From Ashinkailepas kermadecensis (taxonomy: Eukaryota > Arthropoda > Thecostraca > Neolepadidae): a DNA stretch of 64,000 nucleotides. Below, piece by piece: positions 11,771-23,407 of the stretch. Within the stretch, counting starts at the first letter, position 1, and the number at the start of each line of letters is the position of its first letter. The position numbers were made by a program, and so were the translations under genes. Location of the stretch: NCBI GenBank assembly GCA_034440615.1, contig JAOTOM010004617.1:62001-126000 (forward strand), given 5' to 3'. Under the pieces are notes generated by a model that saw only the letters and a program-made list of their open reading frames with translations, was not told where the DNA came from and searched no databases.

Positions 11771-11881
11771 CTACTCGGACTACATTGTGACGGGCCGCTG
11801 GTTCATCAGCATGAACTACGCCGTGCACAGCCTGATGTACAGCTACTACGCCCTGAAGGCCCTCCGCTACCGGGTGCCGAG
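11771..11881 (+). CDS. ELOVL6: ELOVL6-like fatty-acid elongase, penultimate coding exon
   Basis: ELOVL proteins are multi-pass ER membrane enzymes that condense malonyl-CoA with long-chain acyl-CoA. ELOVL6-type members act mainly on C12-C16 saturated and monounsaturated substrates. The exon begins after GTGTTACAG; its first base completes a codon, and the frame reads YSDYIVTGRWFISMNYAVHS followed by LMYSYYALKALRYRVPR. MNYxVHxxMYxYY is the diagnostic elongase motif after the histidine box, and YALKALRYRVP is ELOVL6-like. The exon ends two bases into an Arg codon. The donor that keeps frame with the next exon is GC (AG|GCGAGT at 11882), a GC-AG intron; the nearby GT at 11886 would shift the frame. 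The upstream HxxHH exon was not located. Family assignment is strong, the exact paralogue less so. Confidence 0.9.
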
Positions 11882-11893
11882 GCGAGTCGAACG

Positions 11894-12355
11894 TGCGGCT
11901 CTGAGCTGGGGCCACCATCTGCGGTTCTGAGCACACGTGTGGCTCTGGGCTGAGGTCACCATCTGCGGTTCTGAGCACACGTGTGGCTCTGGGCTGGGGT
12001 CACCATCTGCGGCTCTGAGCTGGGGCCGCCATCTGCGGCTCTGGGCTGGGGCCACCATCAGTGGCTCTGGGCTTGGGCCACCATCTGCGGCTCTGGGCTG
12101 GGGCCACCATCAGTGGCTCTGGGCTGGGGCCACCATCTGCGGCTCTGGGCTGGGGCCACCATCTGCGGCTCTGGGCTGGGGCCACCATCTGCGGCTCTGG
12201 GCTGGGGCCACCATCAGTGGCTCTGGGCTTGGGCCACCATCAGTGGCTCTGGGCTGGGGCCACCATCTGCGGCTCTGAGCTGGGCCACCATCTGCGGCTC
12301 TGGGCTGAGGTCACCATCAGTGGCTCTGGGCTGGGGTCACCATCTGCGGCTGTGA
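11894..12355. repeat. 30-bp minisatellite in the ELOVL intron
   Basis: About 15 copies of a 30-bp unit, GGGGCCACCATCTGCGGCTC followed by TGGGCT, with CAGTGGCT and GAGCACACGTGTGGCT variants. It begins only about 12 bp inside the intron after the GC donor at 11882. The unit has no stop in several frames, so the open frames on both strands are artefacts. Confidence 0.94.
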
Positions 12356-12570
12356 GCACATGTGTACCCCGAGCATGTCGGGAAATGCACACTACATTCA
12401 CGTTTCGCCACTGAGGTGTCCAAAACGGGATTTTGTTTTCGCAGTCCATTTCATTTTTGCCAGTTTCACGTGGTTTACGACAGCGGTTTGAAACACGTTA
12501 CGGCCACGGTTCAGAATCGCACTCGCCTTCTCTGAGGTTGAGGCCAATGCCACTCTTGTGGGACACGATG

Positions 12571-12725
12571 TATGTGCGGCTACTAAACTTGTGTGCAGTC
12601 TAGTAAAATAGCTCAACCCAGGTAGCAGTTCCATAGCACACCGCTAGCGAACACACGGGTAGGAATCTCTCTCATGCGTATGTTAGGGGCGAGATGGTTC
12701 TGCCTCCCCCTTCCCCACGACTCCT
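12571..12725. repeat. Dispersed repeat, copy 1 (pairs with 14577-14740)
   Basis: Shares long collinear similarity with 14577-14740: GTGCAGTCTAGTAAAATAGC, then CCAGGTAGC, then ATAGCACACC, then CACACGGGTAGGAATCTC-type and a GCCTCCCCCTTCCCC end. The two direct copies flank the last ELOVL exon. The sequence has no coding potential, and the nature of the element is unknown. Confidence 0.75.
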
Positions 12726-12917
12726 GGCTGTCTGTGATGCAGGGCCGCATGTAATTCATTTAGCCGCCGTACTTCAATGTCAAGCTAGGTCACAGTCGTA
12801 CTTGACTGCAGTCAGGGGAAGCATTGCTCAGCGGGAGAGGGGGGAGCTCCCCGCGGAGGGAAGGGTCTACCATGCATCTCTGGCTCCGACCGTCAATCTT
12901 ACACCACAGGCTGAATG

Positions 12918-13006
12918 GTGACCTTCTCCGGGTGGAGGTTCCCCATGTGAGCCAGATCCCAACATCTCCGGGTGGAGGTTCCCCATGTGAGCCAGATCCC
13001 AGCATG
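12918..13006. repeat. 40-bp tandem duplication, about 2 copies
   Basis: GGTTCCCCATGTGAGCCAGA with ATCTCCGGGTGGA is repeated almost perfectly, the second copy directly after the first. Confidence 0.85.
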
Positions 13007-13151
13007 CCGCTCAGGACAGAAGCCGCATGTACATGTGTACAACGCTAATAAACAGGGCGGCGCACACGCTCATAAAGAGCGATATGCTGGTCCGTCCGCT
13101 CAATTGTAAACATTTCGATTAGTTTACAATTTGAGTTTGCGTATTTTGTGT

Positions 13152-13272
13152 GGGTACGCGGATCAGTGACGTCATATACTTCTGAGTAGGTGGATCACTG
13201 ACGTCATGTATGTGTCTGCGGGTGGATCACTGATGTCATGTATGTCAGCGTAGATGGATCAGTGACGTGAGA
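13152..13272. repeat. ~34-bp array with TGACGTCA-type motifs, ending next to the last ELOVL exon
   Basis: Four degenerate copies containing GGATCACTGACGTCATGTAT. TGACGTCA is exact in the first two and one base off in the third. The array ends about 16 bp before the exon acceptor. Confidence 0.82.
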
Positions 13273-13288
13273 TGTCTGTGTCGCACAG

Positions 13289-13538
13289 GCCGGTCTCCGT
13301 CGTCATCACCGCCTGCCAGCTGGTTCAGATGGTGGTCGGATGTCTGGTCAACCTCTGGGCCTACCACGTCAAGTCCGCAGGCGGCGAGTGTGAGGTGTCC
13401 GAGCTCAACATTAAACTCTCCCTCGTCATGTACTTCAGCTATTTCGTGCTGTTCGCCCACTTCTTTAGCAAGGCCTACCTCAGCAAGAGGAAACCCGACC
13501 GTTGCGCCACCAACGGCGCAGTGAAGAAGCTCGTGTGA
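13289..13538 (+). CDS. ELOVL6: ELOVL6-like fatty-acid elongase, terminal coding exon
   Basis: Starts after TCGCACAG and continues the split Arg codon of exon 11771-11881, then reads PVSVVITACQLVQMVVGCLV followed by NLWAYHVKSAGGECEVSELN, a hydrophobic helix (KLSLVMYFSYFVLFAHFFSK) and a basic tail ending KRKPDRCATNGAVKKLV, stop TGA at 13536-13538. The ITxxQLxQMVVGC block and the FSYFVLFAHFF final helix are typical of the ELOVL C-terminal membrane region. The lysine-rich cytoplasmic tail is the usual place for an ER-retrieval signal, but the exact KKxx form here (KKLV) is inferred. The product should be an ER membrane enzyme working with the 3-ketoacyl reductase, dehydratase and enoyl reductase, none of which is in the window. 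Confidence 0.92.
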
Positions 13539-14030
13539 CGCGAGCGACTGCTAGGTGGCGATGCTGGCGTGGTTTTAAGTGCGGGTTGTTGCACTCACAT
13601 TGAGTGGGTTTATGTTAGACTTACTCTTTGAGCAGCATCATGCGTCCTACTTAGAATATATGCGCTACTTAGAATATGTGAGCTCGGGCGTGTTCCGAGG
13701 CACGTCTTGGGCTCACTGTTGGACGCTTCTCCTTAGATATGGCGGTGTGCAGTACAATTTTGGTCCGGAGTATGTAATATGCACCAAAGTCCGAAAGGTG
13801 AAATTTGTTTTCAGTGGGAGGATCCCGAACCCCCTCCACTCCTCGGGAGTGTCCACCAATCTGGAGACCGAGCGATGCTGTACTCTGATGTTTCCCAATG
13901 TTTGAAGAGTGCATAAGTTACGTGGGACGAATGCAAATCTTCTAACATGGTTATAGGTGCACCCAGGCCATTCCTTGCCGATTCCCGGTATATTGTTGCA
14001 TGATGACAGAGAAGGGCAGCAGGGGTGGCA
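13539..14030 (+). other. Probable 3' UTR and downstream region of ELOVL
   Basis: No coding potential after the TGA. A duplicated word, ACTTAGAATATATGCGCTAC, lies near 13650-13680. I did not see a clear AATAAA in the first 400 bp. The nearest perfect AATAAA (13047-13052) lies upstream in the preceding intron, where it could only serve an intron-retained transcript. Confidence 0.4.
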
Positions 14031-14032
14031 TA

Positions 14033-14152
14033 GTCCCCACTATTGGGAGCAAAGAAGGGTGCCATGGTCCCTACTATGGGGGACAGAGGAGGGCAGCAGG
14101 GTCCCATCGTTCCCACTATTGGGGACAGAGGAGGGGGCAGGGTGGTATGGTT
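14033..14152. repeat. ~44-bp array, about 3 copies
   Basis: Recurrent CCCACTATTGGGGACAGAGG with AGGGCAGCAGGGT between copies. Confidence 0.8.
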
Positions 14153-14255
14153 TCCACGATTCGCTAACTAACCCAGCATGCGTGTCCACGATGCCTTCCG
14201 TAAATGCCAGAGCGGTGCGACAGTGAAATAGATAGCTTATGAGGTTGGTTCTCCG

Positions 14256-14425
14256 CTGTCTGCAGCGGCAGTGCTGGTACATTGCAGTGCCGGTACCCGT
14301 CTGCAGCGGCAATGTTGGAACATTGCAGTACCGGTACTCGTCTGCAGCGGCAGTGTTGGAACATTGCAGTGCCGGTACCCGTCTGCAGCGGCAGTACCGG
14401 TACCAGTCTGCAGTAGCAGTGTACT
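14256..14425. repeat. 40-bp minisatellite, about 4 copies
   Basis: Unit GTCTGCAGCGGCAGTGTTGG then AACATTGCAGTGCCGGTACC. The last copy is shortened to about 24 bp. Confidence 0.9.
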
Positions 14426-14576
14426 CGTAAGGAAAGGCGGTGGCATCCACACCTGACGCGTAGTGGTATGAAATGTTTTGTTGTATGACTGTTGTTCGAT
14501 ATTTCATCATTGTTTACCATGTGTGCTCAAGTTATGGTTTTGCCAGCTGCCAGAGCACCTTTGTAAAGGAACCAAC

Positions 14577-14740
14577 GTGCGCATGGCTACTGAACTTGTG
14601 CACAGTCTAGTAAAATAGCTCATTCCAGGTAGCGAATCAATAGCACACCACTAGCAAGCACATGGGTAGAAATCTCCCTCATACGTGTGTCATGGGTGAG
14701 GCGATTCCGCCTCCCCCTCCCCCCTCCCCCAAGACCTCGG
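14577..14740. repeat. Dispersed repeat, copy 2 (pairs with 12571-12725)
   Basis: Direct-orientation partner of 12571-12725. It shares CAGTCTAGTAAAATAGCTCA, AGCACACCACTAGC and a C-rich GCCTCCCCCTCCCC end. Its function is unknown; a short non-autonomous mobile element is one possibility. Confidence 0.75.
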
Positions 14741-15615
14741 CAACTTAATGAGCTAATGGCACAGCACGTTCGGAGCAGGTGAGAAGTCAGGGGATCTTCC
14801 TAAGTTGGAGTTGTAGACGTCGCAGATCAAAGCAATGCCAGATTAATTCGGGAATTTGTCCCTGGAAGCAAAGCTTTCCTATTTGCATTGATATGTGACA
14901 TAACATGTCCATTGAGTTTGCTAGTTTGCTACGACTACGGTCGATGAAAGCACATTTCGCTGACGACAGACTGGTGGAACCTCGTGCTGTACACCAAGCA
15001 AATGTCTGACTGCACACCTGACGTTCTCTGCAGTATGGCAGCTGCTGATGGCAGTGGTGCATCCAGGAGGACGAACATTCTGCCGGAGTGTCAGGTACAG
15101 GGCTCATTTGTTAATATCACGAATGCAGAAGTTAATCGATTTGAACGCAGTAAAGCGGTCAAGGTCGCTCAAGGTCGCGGTCGCCTTACTTCAAGACAAA
15201 GCCTGGCAAGTCCACTTCTGACATGAGCGCCGAGCGTCAAAACTTCATCCCAGTAAGCGGGCCCAGTCCGGTCCAGCTGCCCTTTTTCTCATCTTAATAA
15301 CCTCGTCATTGAATGATTTCAACTTGTTCACTCGTAATAATAGATGCTCTTTCGATTTCCGTTCTTAGCAGCCTTCGTTCAAACTATATGATTATAATAC
15401 TTACAATTTGTTCTTCGAAGAGATTGCTTCATGTCGGTACTCGGTATTATCTGAGCAGACTTCACACGTGCTACCATATACAATGCCCTTCAAGTGTCTT
15501 TAAAGCTATGACGTCACAATGACAGGCCGTGAGATTGATCTCCTCACATCCAGAGGAGAGCTGCAAAGACGAGCCAAGGGAGTAGCATGTTGCAGAAATA
15601 CGCCCAGAAACTCTG
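14741..15615. other. No gene recognised
   Basis: Unique-looking sequence with only short open frames and no recognised domain, RNA gene or repeat. Confidence 0.5.
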
Positions 15616-15621
15616 TAGAAA

Positions 15622-16390
15622 GGCGGACCTGCACATGTACACGGACACACCGCAGGCACACGTGGCCTGTACATATACACGGACACACCGCAGGTACACG
15701 TGACCCGCACAGATACACGGACACACCACAGGTACACGTGACCCGCACAGGTACACGGACACACCACAGGTACACGTGACCCGCACAGGTACACGGACAC
15801 ACCACAGGTACACGTGACCCGCACAGGTACACGGACACACCACAGGTACACGTGGCCTGCACAGGTACACGGACACACCACAGGTACACGTGGCCTGCAC
15901 AGGTACACGGACACACCACAGGTACACGTGACCCGCACAGGTACACGGACACACCACAGGTACACGGACACACCACAGGTACACGGACACACCACAGGTA
16001 CACGGACACACCACAGGTACACGGACACACCACAGGTACACGTGACCCGCACAGATACACGGACACACCACAGGTGCACGTGACCCGCACAGATACACGG
16101 ACACACCACAGGTACACGGACACACCACAGGTACACGGACACACCACAGGTACACGTGACCCGCACAGGTACACGGACACACCACAGGCACACGGACACA
16201 TCACAGGTACACGGACACACCACAGGTACACGGACACACCACAGGTACACGGACACACCACAGGTACACGTGACCCGCACAGATACACGGACACACCACA
16301 GGTACACGGACATACCACAGGTACACGTGACCCGCACAGGTACACGGACACACCACAGGTACACGGACACACCACAGGTACACGTGACCT
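15622..16390. repeat. 38-/19-bp minisatellite
   Basis: Alternating blocks of a 38-bp unit (CACGTGACCCGCACAGGTAC then ACGGACACACCACAGGTA) and a 19-bp derivative (ACACGGACACACCACAGGT). The 38-bp unit includes CACGTG. Long Cys/Val-rich (minus) and Thr/His-rich (plus) frames are artefacts. Confidence 0.95.
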
Positions 16391-16799
16391 GTATGTCACG
16401 CAGAACGGCTGTGTGACATCGTGGACTGGACGAGAAGCCTACTGACAGGAAGAGCCGTGGCACAACTCGCTATCTCAACATTCCAGTTGACACAGTGCAT
16501 TTCTTAGATCTACCGTCTGCCATTTGTAGCTGTGAGATGTACAGTCTGCCATTTGTAGCTGTGACATGTGTACACAATGTTCCTTATTGGAGCCCAATTT
16601 CAGCAATGGTGCAACAAATCTCTGCTCAAGCAGATTCGTGTTCAGCCACGTCGTTAAAAAAGCTAGACAGAATCTACGAAAACTTAATGTTGTGTCTGCC
16701 CCACTTTCCAGCGTGGAAATGTGTCTTTATTCTCCTCTTCCTGATCTGCCAGCCACTGTCTGTGGGATGAAGTGTGTGCTGTTTGACATTCGATATTAC

Positions 16800-17135
16800 C
16801 CCACTGTTGGTCGTGCGCCGTAACGCCCGGGTGTTGGTCCGCCGTCGTGTACCATAACGTCCGGGTGTTGGTCCGCCGTCGTGTACCATAACGCCCGGGT
16901 GTTAGTCCGCCGTCGTGTACCATAACGCCCGGGTGTTGGTCCGCCGTCGTGTACCATAACGCCCGGGTGTTGGTCCGCCGTCGTGTACCATAACGCCCGG
17001 GTGTTGGTCCGCCGTCGTGTACCATAACGCCCGGGTGTTGGTCCGCCGTCGTGTACCATAACGCCCGGGTGTTGGTCCGCCGTCGTGTACCGTAACGTCC
17101 GGGTGTTGGTCCGCCGTTGTGTACCATCACCGCTG
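16800..17135. repeat. 34-bp minisatellite, about 10 copies
   Basis: Unit GTGTTGGTCCGCCGTCGTGT then ACCATAACGCCCGG, very homogeneous (mostly single-base differences). This suggests recent expansion or homogenisation. Confidence 0.96.
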
Positions 17136-17142
17136 TCATCCG

Positions 17143-17628
17143 GGTGCCGATCCGACCGTGACCGTGTGATCCCGCCGTGACCGTGATGATCCAGCCGTGA
17201 CCGTGTGATCCAGCCGTGATCGTGTTGATCCAGCCGTGACCGTGCTGATCCAGCCGCGACCGTGTGATCCAGCCATGATCGTGTTGATCCAGCCGTGATC
17301 GTGTTGATTCAGCCGTGACTGTGTTGATCCAGCCGTGACCGTGTGATCCAGCCGTGATCGTGTTGATCCAGCCGTGACCGTGTTGATCCAGCCGTGACCG
17401 TGCTGATCCAGCCGTGATCGTGTTGATTCAGCCGTGACCGTGTGATCCAGCCGTGACTGTGCTGATCCAGCCGTGACCGTGTGATCCAGCCGTGACCGTG
17501 CTGATCCAGCCGTGGCCGTGTGATCCAGCCGTGACTGTGTGATCCAGCCGTGCCCGTGCTGATCCAGCCGTGACCGTGTGATCCAACCATGATCGTGTGA
17601 TCCAGCCGTGACCGTGTGATCCCGCCAC
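17143..17628. repeat. 17-18-bp minisatellite, about 27 copies
   Basis: Unit GATCCAGCCGTGACCGTGT with T/CT spacer variation (17 or 18 bp), directly following the 34-bp array. Confidence 0.94.
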
Positions 17629-19003
17629 CTGGTTTGAGTCAGACTCGCTTGGAGGAGGGTGCAAGTAAACCTAAACGATCAGTGATACGACAGTTATTAT
17701 TGGATCTGTGAAAACTCAACCACTTTGAAATAGTTACATTCGGCACCGGACATAAGTTGAGATAACGTCCTCATGAAATGGTGCTAGTTTTTCGACAAAT
17801 CATCAATATTTGGTTGAATTTCCTGGGATTTGATACCCGGTCGGAGTGCGATTTCCCACTCCCCTTCCCCCTCTATTTCCACGTCCTGCCATACCAGACG
17901 AGACTCGCTCACAGGACCGGACTTCCAGCCGTGACGGTCCATGCACCACAGCCAGCTGCTGCTCGTTCCTGTCTGTCCCTCCCCTCTACCCCTCCCCGAT
18001 CCTCAGCGGGCTGCCTCACATACCTCGATAGTCCGCTGGCTGGTTCTGCCGTCTGCTGGTCGCGGTAGAACTCGGTAGAGTATCGATGCCGGTATTACAC
18101 CACGGTACCGTCCGGACTGACTGATATTACAAGCATCACCGAGGCTGTGTCTCTCGTTGTCATGGAGACGGTACTCTCGTAGCCATGGCGTCACCGTCCC
18201 TCTGGCGGATCCAGGAACTCTGCTGTTTGGGGTGGCAGAGGGAGACAACGAAAACCACTGGGAGCAATAAGAGAAGCTCTTCGGATTGGAGTTGGATTGC
18301 TCTGGATGCGAGGGTTCATTCTGAACTAATTGTTTCCAAATGATGTAGGTCCAGGATTCGACAACTTAGCTCATGGTTTATGGAACGTTCTTTTCGAAAT
18401 GATCACTTTGGGAACTCTGGGAACTTTGGGGGCCTGGCAATTCGGTCCCCACACGGGATCCATCGATGAATACGGATGTTCATGTTTCAAGCAATGTATG
18501 CTTTATGGCCTGTGCAATGTTGCAGGTGGCACTGATTCTCGGCTGCAATATATGTGTTTTCTTGGCATGTTGACGATGTCCTCATCGCCTTTGGGCATGC
18601 GCTGTGTAAATAGATATAATATCACCGTGACGGCTTCCTTACTCGTGAAGGCATCAGTTGTGAAGCTGGTGGATCGCATGGATCATGATGGCGATCAACA
18701 TCAGCTTCCATGACCGCTCAGCGCTGACAGCAAGGCCGTCACCATCATCAGTTTTCAGCTGGGATCCAATCCCAGGGTATTGGGAACGATTGCCAAGCTA
18801 GAGGGGTAAAGCCATGGCCGTTTGCGTGGGACCTTTCTTAACCATCGGCAAGTGCTGCGAACACTCGCGATTGCCGTGGCGCATCTTGTATGCCTACAGC
18901 AAGGTATTGCAATCAAAGCCAACCCAAATATAGGCGGGTCCGGACTCGGGGATATCAGCGGTAGCAACGCCGTGCCTAACAAGTAAAGAAGAAGGCGACT
19001 AAC
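17629..19003. other. No gene recognised
   Basis: Mixed sequence. A 127-codon frame at 18330-18713 (+) has no recognised domain and no convincing exon features. The block about 18760-18985 has a GC-balanced, repeat-like look, but no second copy was found in this window. Confidence 0.45.
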
Positions 19004-19090
19004 CTTGACGGTAGGCGACTAACCTTGACGGTAGGCGACTAACCTTGACGGTAGGCGACTAACCTTGACGGCGACTAACCTTGGTAGGAG
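19004..19090. repeat. 20-bp array, about 4-5 copies
   Basis: GCGACTAACCTTGACGGTAG repeated; the last copy is shortened. Confidence 0.93.
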
Positions 19091-19179
19091 TAGATTACGT
19101 CAGCACCACCAGCGCAGAGGGAGACGTAGAAGACGATGAATAAGGCTTGGTCAAATTTTCAGCATTGGCCATCTTCGAG

Positions 19180-19445
19180 TGGGGTCAGGGTAAGAGGTGG
19201 CAAACAGGGTAAGAGGTGGGGTCAGTGTAAGAGGTGGGGTCAGTGTAAGGGGTGGGTCAGGGTAAGAGGTGGGGTCATGTTAAGAGGTGGGGTCATGTTA
19301 AGAGGTGGGGTCAGGGTAAGAGGTGGGGTCATGTTAAGAGGTGGGGTCAGGGTAAGAGGTGGGGTCATGTTAAGAGGTGGGGTCAGGGTAAGAGGTGGGG
19401 TCATGTTAAGAGGTGGGGTCAGGGTAAGAGGTGACAAACAGGGTA
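19180..19445. repeat. 18-bp purine-rich minisatellite, about 14 copies
   Basis: Unit GGGGTCAGGGTAAGAGGT, alternating with GGGGTCATGTTAAGAGGT in the second half, a dimeric higher-order pattern. The G-runs on one strand are regularly spaced. Confidence 0.95.
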
Positions 19446-19916
19446 AGCAGGGAAGAGCGAACGACTGACTCGCTGGGTGGAAAGTCCGCGGCCGACGTTT
19501 GAGACTCTCGCGCCAAAACCACAGCCCAAGCACACCGTCACATGTAGTTAATTTGCCGACTCTCCGCCAGGTGTCACACCAGGCCAAGCGTCAGCCACGG
19601 GTCGTGTGTCCGATTTTAGGCAGGTGTTGCCCATCAGTGGTGCTTCGGCTATCTTCCTGCCGGCTACGTCTTCACATCTGCTCGCAATGGTAATGGCAAT
19701 GGTAGTGGTAGTGGCAATGTGCAAGTATCCAACCAGAGGTGTATCGGGACAGAAGCGGATCCAGAAATCGTCATGGGTGCACTTGTCTGAAGGTGCGCCA
19801 TTTTTACGGACCTGAGATCGCCACCTGGTACCCTGTGACGTCTTCTCGCGGCAGAGTCTGAAACTTTTCGAGCGTGTGAAGGCAGCCATGCATTGCCGCG
19901 CCTGCTTACAGTGCCG

Positions 19917-20752
19917 GAGCGTCACACATCAGTCAGTCACACGTCAGTCAGTCACACGTCAGGCAGTCACACGTCAGTCAGTCACACATCGGTCAGTCAC
20001 ACATCAGTCAGTCACACGTCAGGCAGTTACACGTCAGTCAGTCACACATCAGTCAGTCACACGTCAGGCAGTCACACGTCAGGCAGTCACACGTCAGTCA
20101 GTTACACGTCAGTCAGTCACACATCGGTCAGTCACACATCAGTCAGTCACACGTCAGTCAGTCACACATCAGTCAGTCACACGTCAGTCAGTCAGTCACA
20201 AATCAGTCAGTACACGTCAGTCAGTACACATCAGTCAGTCACATATCAGTCGTACACATCAGTCAGTCACATGTCAGTCAGTCACACATCAGTCAGTCAC
20301 ACATCAGTCAGTCACACGTCAGTCAGTCACACATCAGTCAGTCACACATCAGTCAGTCACACGTCAGTCAGTCACACGTCAGGCAGTCACACGTCAGTCA
20401 GTTACACGTCAGTCAGTCACACATCGGTCAGTCACACATCAGTCAGTCACACGTCAGTCAGTCACACATCAGTCAGTCACACGTCAGTCAGTCAGTCACA
20501 AATCAGTCAGTCACACGTCAGTCAGTCACACATCAGTCAGTCACATATCAGTCAGTCACACATCAGTCAGTCACATGTCAGTCAGTCACACATCAGTCAG
20601 TCACACATCAGTCAGTCACACGTCAGTCAGTCACACATCAGTCAGTCACACATCAGTCAGTCACACGTCAGTCAGTCGCACATCAGTCAGTCACACATCA
20701 GTTAGTCACACGTCAGTCAGTCACACATCAGTCAGTCAGTTCACGGAGCTGT
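19917..20752. repeat. 15-bp minisatellite, about 55 copies
   Basis: Unit ACGTCAGTCAGTCAC with ACATCAGTCAGTCAC, ACGTCAGGCAGTCAC and ACATCGGTCAGTCAC variants. A block of several variants near 19990-20200 recurs at about 20340-20500, so there is a larger segmental duplication inside the array. The long Ser/Val/Thr-rich frames are artefacts. Confidence 0.96.
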
Positions 20753-20789
20753 CAGTCAGTGAACCAATGCCCAGCATACGGCTGTGTCC

Positions 20790-22000
20790 GTCGTCACCAC
20801 CCACTGTGGCCGTCGTCACCACCCACTGTGGCCGTCACCACCACCCACTGTGGCCGTCGTCACCACCCACTGTGGCCGTCACCACCACCACCACCCACTG
20901 TGGCCGTCACCACCCACTGTGGCCGTCACCACCACCCACTGTGGCCGTCGTCACCACCCACTGTGGCCGTCATCACCACCCACTGTGGCCGTCACCACCA
21001 CCCACTGTGGCCGTCGTCACCACCCACTGTGGCCGTCACCACCACCCACTGTGGCCGTCACCACCACCCACTGTGGCCGTCACCACCACCCACTGTGGCC
21101 GTCACCACCACCCACTGTGGCCGTCACCACCACCCACTGTGGCCGTCGTCACCACCCACTGTGGCCGTACCACCACCCACTGTGGCCGTCACCACCACCC
21201 ACTGTGGCCGTCACCACCACCCTGGCCGTCCACCACCCACTGTGGCGTACCACCACCCACTGTGGCGTCACCACCACCCACTGTGGCCGTCACCACCACC
21301 CACTGTGGCCGTCACCACCCCCCTTTGTAGGCCGTCACCACCACCCACTGTGGCCGTCACCACCACCCACTGTGGCCGTCACCACCACCCACTGTGGCCG
21401 TCACCACCACCCACTGTGGCCGTCACCACCACCCACTGTGGCCGTCACCACCACCCACTGGTGGCGTCACCACCCACTGTGGCCGTCACCACCACCCACT
21501 GTGGCCGTCACCACCACCCACTGTGGCCGTCACCACCCACCGTCACCCCCACTGTGGCCGTCACCACCACCCACTGTGGCCGTCACCACCACCCACTGTG
21601 GCCGTCACCACCACCCACTGTGGCCGTTACCACCACCCACTGGCCTGTCGTCACCACCCACTGTGGCCGTCACCACCACCCACTGTGGCCGTCACCACCA
21701 CCCATGTGGCCGTTACCACCACCCACTGTGGCCGTCACCACCACCCACTGTGGCCGTCGTCACCACCCACTGTGGCCGTCACCACCACCCACTGTGGCCG
21801 TCACCACCACCCACTGTGGCCGTCGTCACCACCCACTGTGGCCGTCGTCACCACCCACTGTGGCCGTCACCACCACCTACTGTGGCCGTCGTCACCACCC
21901 ACTGTGGCCGTCGTCACCACCCACTGTGGCCGTCACCACCACCCACTGTGGCCGTCACCACCACCCACTGTGGCCGTCGTCACCACCCACTGTGGCCGGG
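20790..22000. repeat. 22-bp minisatellite, about 55 copies
   Basis: Unit GTCACCACCACCCACTGTGG plus CC, alternating with GTCGTCACCACCCACTGTGG, and several deleted copies at about 21225-21330 and 21460-21550. The large forward frames (up to 484 codons joined to the previous array) are artefacts. Confidence 0.96.
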
Positions 22001-22004
22001 TGCC

Positions 22005-23385
22005 TTCAGTTCATAGGGGCTCCGTTTATCCATCAGGGGCCCTTTCAAACGCAAAGATCATCCCAGCCCTCTGTGGCCCTCGGCAGCCCTGTTTATTCCT
22101 CAGCTGTTCGGGTCCTATCCCATCCCAGCTGAGGCTTTTATTTCCAGCTGGCATCGACATTCCAGTGTTCGGGCTTTCACGTTGCCTTCACGGCCCTTGT
22201 CAGCCCTCCAGATGGACGTCTTCCGGTTTCACGGGCCTTTTCCAAACAAGCTGTTAAATGAGTGGTGCATTTTTATATGTTATATCTCTGCCCCTCATGG
22301 CGGGCGCATGCAGGGCCCCATCGGACGCGCCAGGGGCGGGTACCCCTTCACCCCTTGGAAACGCCACTGCCTTTGAACTGCCTGGCTCCTCCACGGGCTC
22401 AGATGCCCTTTACGTAGCACCTGGAGACCGTAATCCTCCGCTTCGGCCAGGATCATCTCCGTAGCTCTAGGGAATCTTCATCGGCGTGAGGTCCGCCATC
22501 GGCTTTGAACCCCTCTCCATCAGCGTGATCAAAAGCCGACCCAGTGGCTCTACACGTTCTTCCCGCGGCCCCATCCGTCGGTTCAGGGACCCAGGTTACT
22601 CTCCGTCTGGCCGGAGTCCCCTCTTCAAACGCTTGGGCCTCCTATCACGCAAGGGTGCGATCTGTGCGATTTCGGCCCCCATTGGCCCAGGGGCCCTTCA
22701 AACCGGCTCTTGACCCTCTCTGACGACCCGGGGTCCTCCCGCGGCTACGGATTCTCTCCAGCGGCGCAGGGACTCTCCTTAGCGACCCAGAGCCTCCTCT
22801 GTCAGGCCGGAGGCTCTCTTTCAATAACTTGGGCCCCCTCCATCAGGCCAGAGGCCCTTGTATGGCTTGGGCCCATCCGTCGACCCAAGGGCTGTTCTGA
22901 TGGCCCCAGGTCATCTCCGGCAACTAGGCCCCACCGTCGTCTCAGGGGCCCTCTTTGACGATCCAGGGCCTCTTTTCAAACGCTTTTAAAACGCCCATCA
23001 GATTGGTGTCCCTTTCTTCGGCTTTGGCTCAGCCGAACGCCCAAGGGCCCTTCATATTGGCTCGGGGTCCTCTTCGTCAGACCGGGGACCCTTCCAACTA
23101 TCCGGCGCCTCCTACGTTGATCTAGAAGCCCTTCACGTTAGCCTAGCCAAGGGCCCTCAACATATTCCTGAGGGCAGTCTCCGTTGATTCGGGGCCATCC
23201 TCTTCGCCCTGGACCCCTTTCGTCTGTCCGGGGACCCATACATCGGCCCAGGTAACCTTTACGAGCCCACTTCATCGACACCTCGAGGGGCCCTTGCGGG
23301 ATCCTCAAGGCGGCCGTCTGGAAAGCCCCCTCCGACCCTCCAGGGGCATCCCCTTCGCCCCTGGCTACGTCACTAGGGGGGGGGG
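22005..23385. repeat. Degenerate long-period repeat region (GGGGCCCTT words)
   Basis: GGGGCCCTTT/GGGGCCCTTC, CATCAGG and CCCAGGG words recur at about 25-45-bp spacing over 1.3 kb with heavy divergence. It looks like an old minisatellite with no clean unit. No gene was recognised. Confidence 0.6.
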
Positions 23386-23407
23386 GGGCGCAATACACGA
23401 AGGCAAA

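Noticed and set aside
15471..16463. 330-codon minus frame with repeated VCPCTC/CVRVPV words
   Set aside because: Translation of the 38/19-bp array; cysteine spacing follows the DNA period, not a protein family.
18330..18713. 127-codon frame in otherwise unique DNA
   Set aside because: No recognised domain, no clear splice signals and ordinary length for chance in GC-balanced DNA.
19876..22257. Long forward frames of 287-484 codons
   Set aside because: They span the 15-bp and 22-bp arrays and translate only repeat units.
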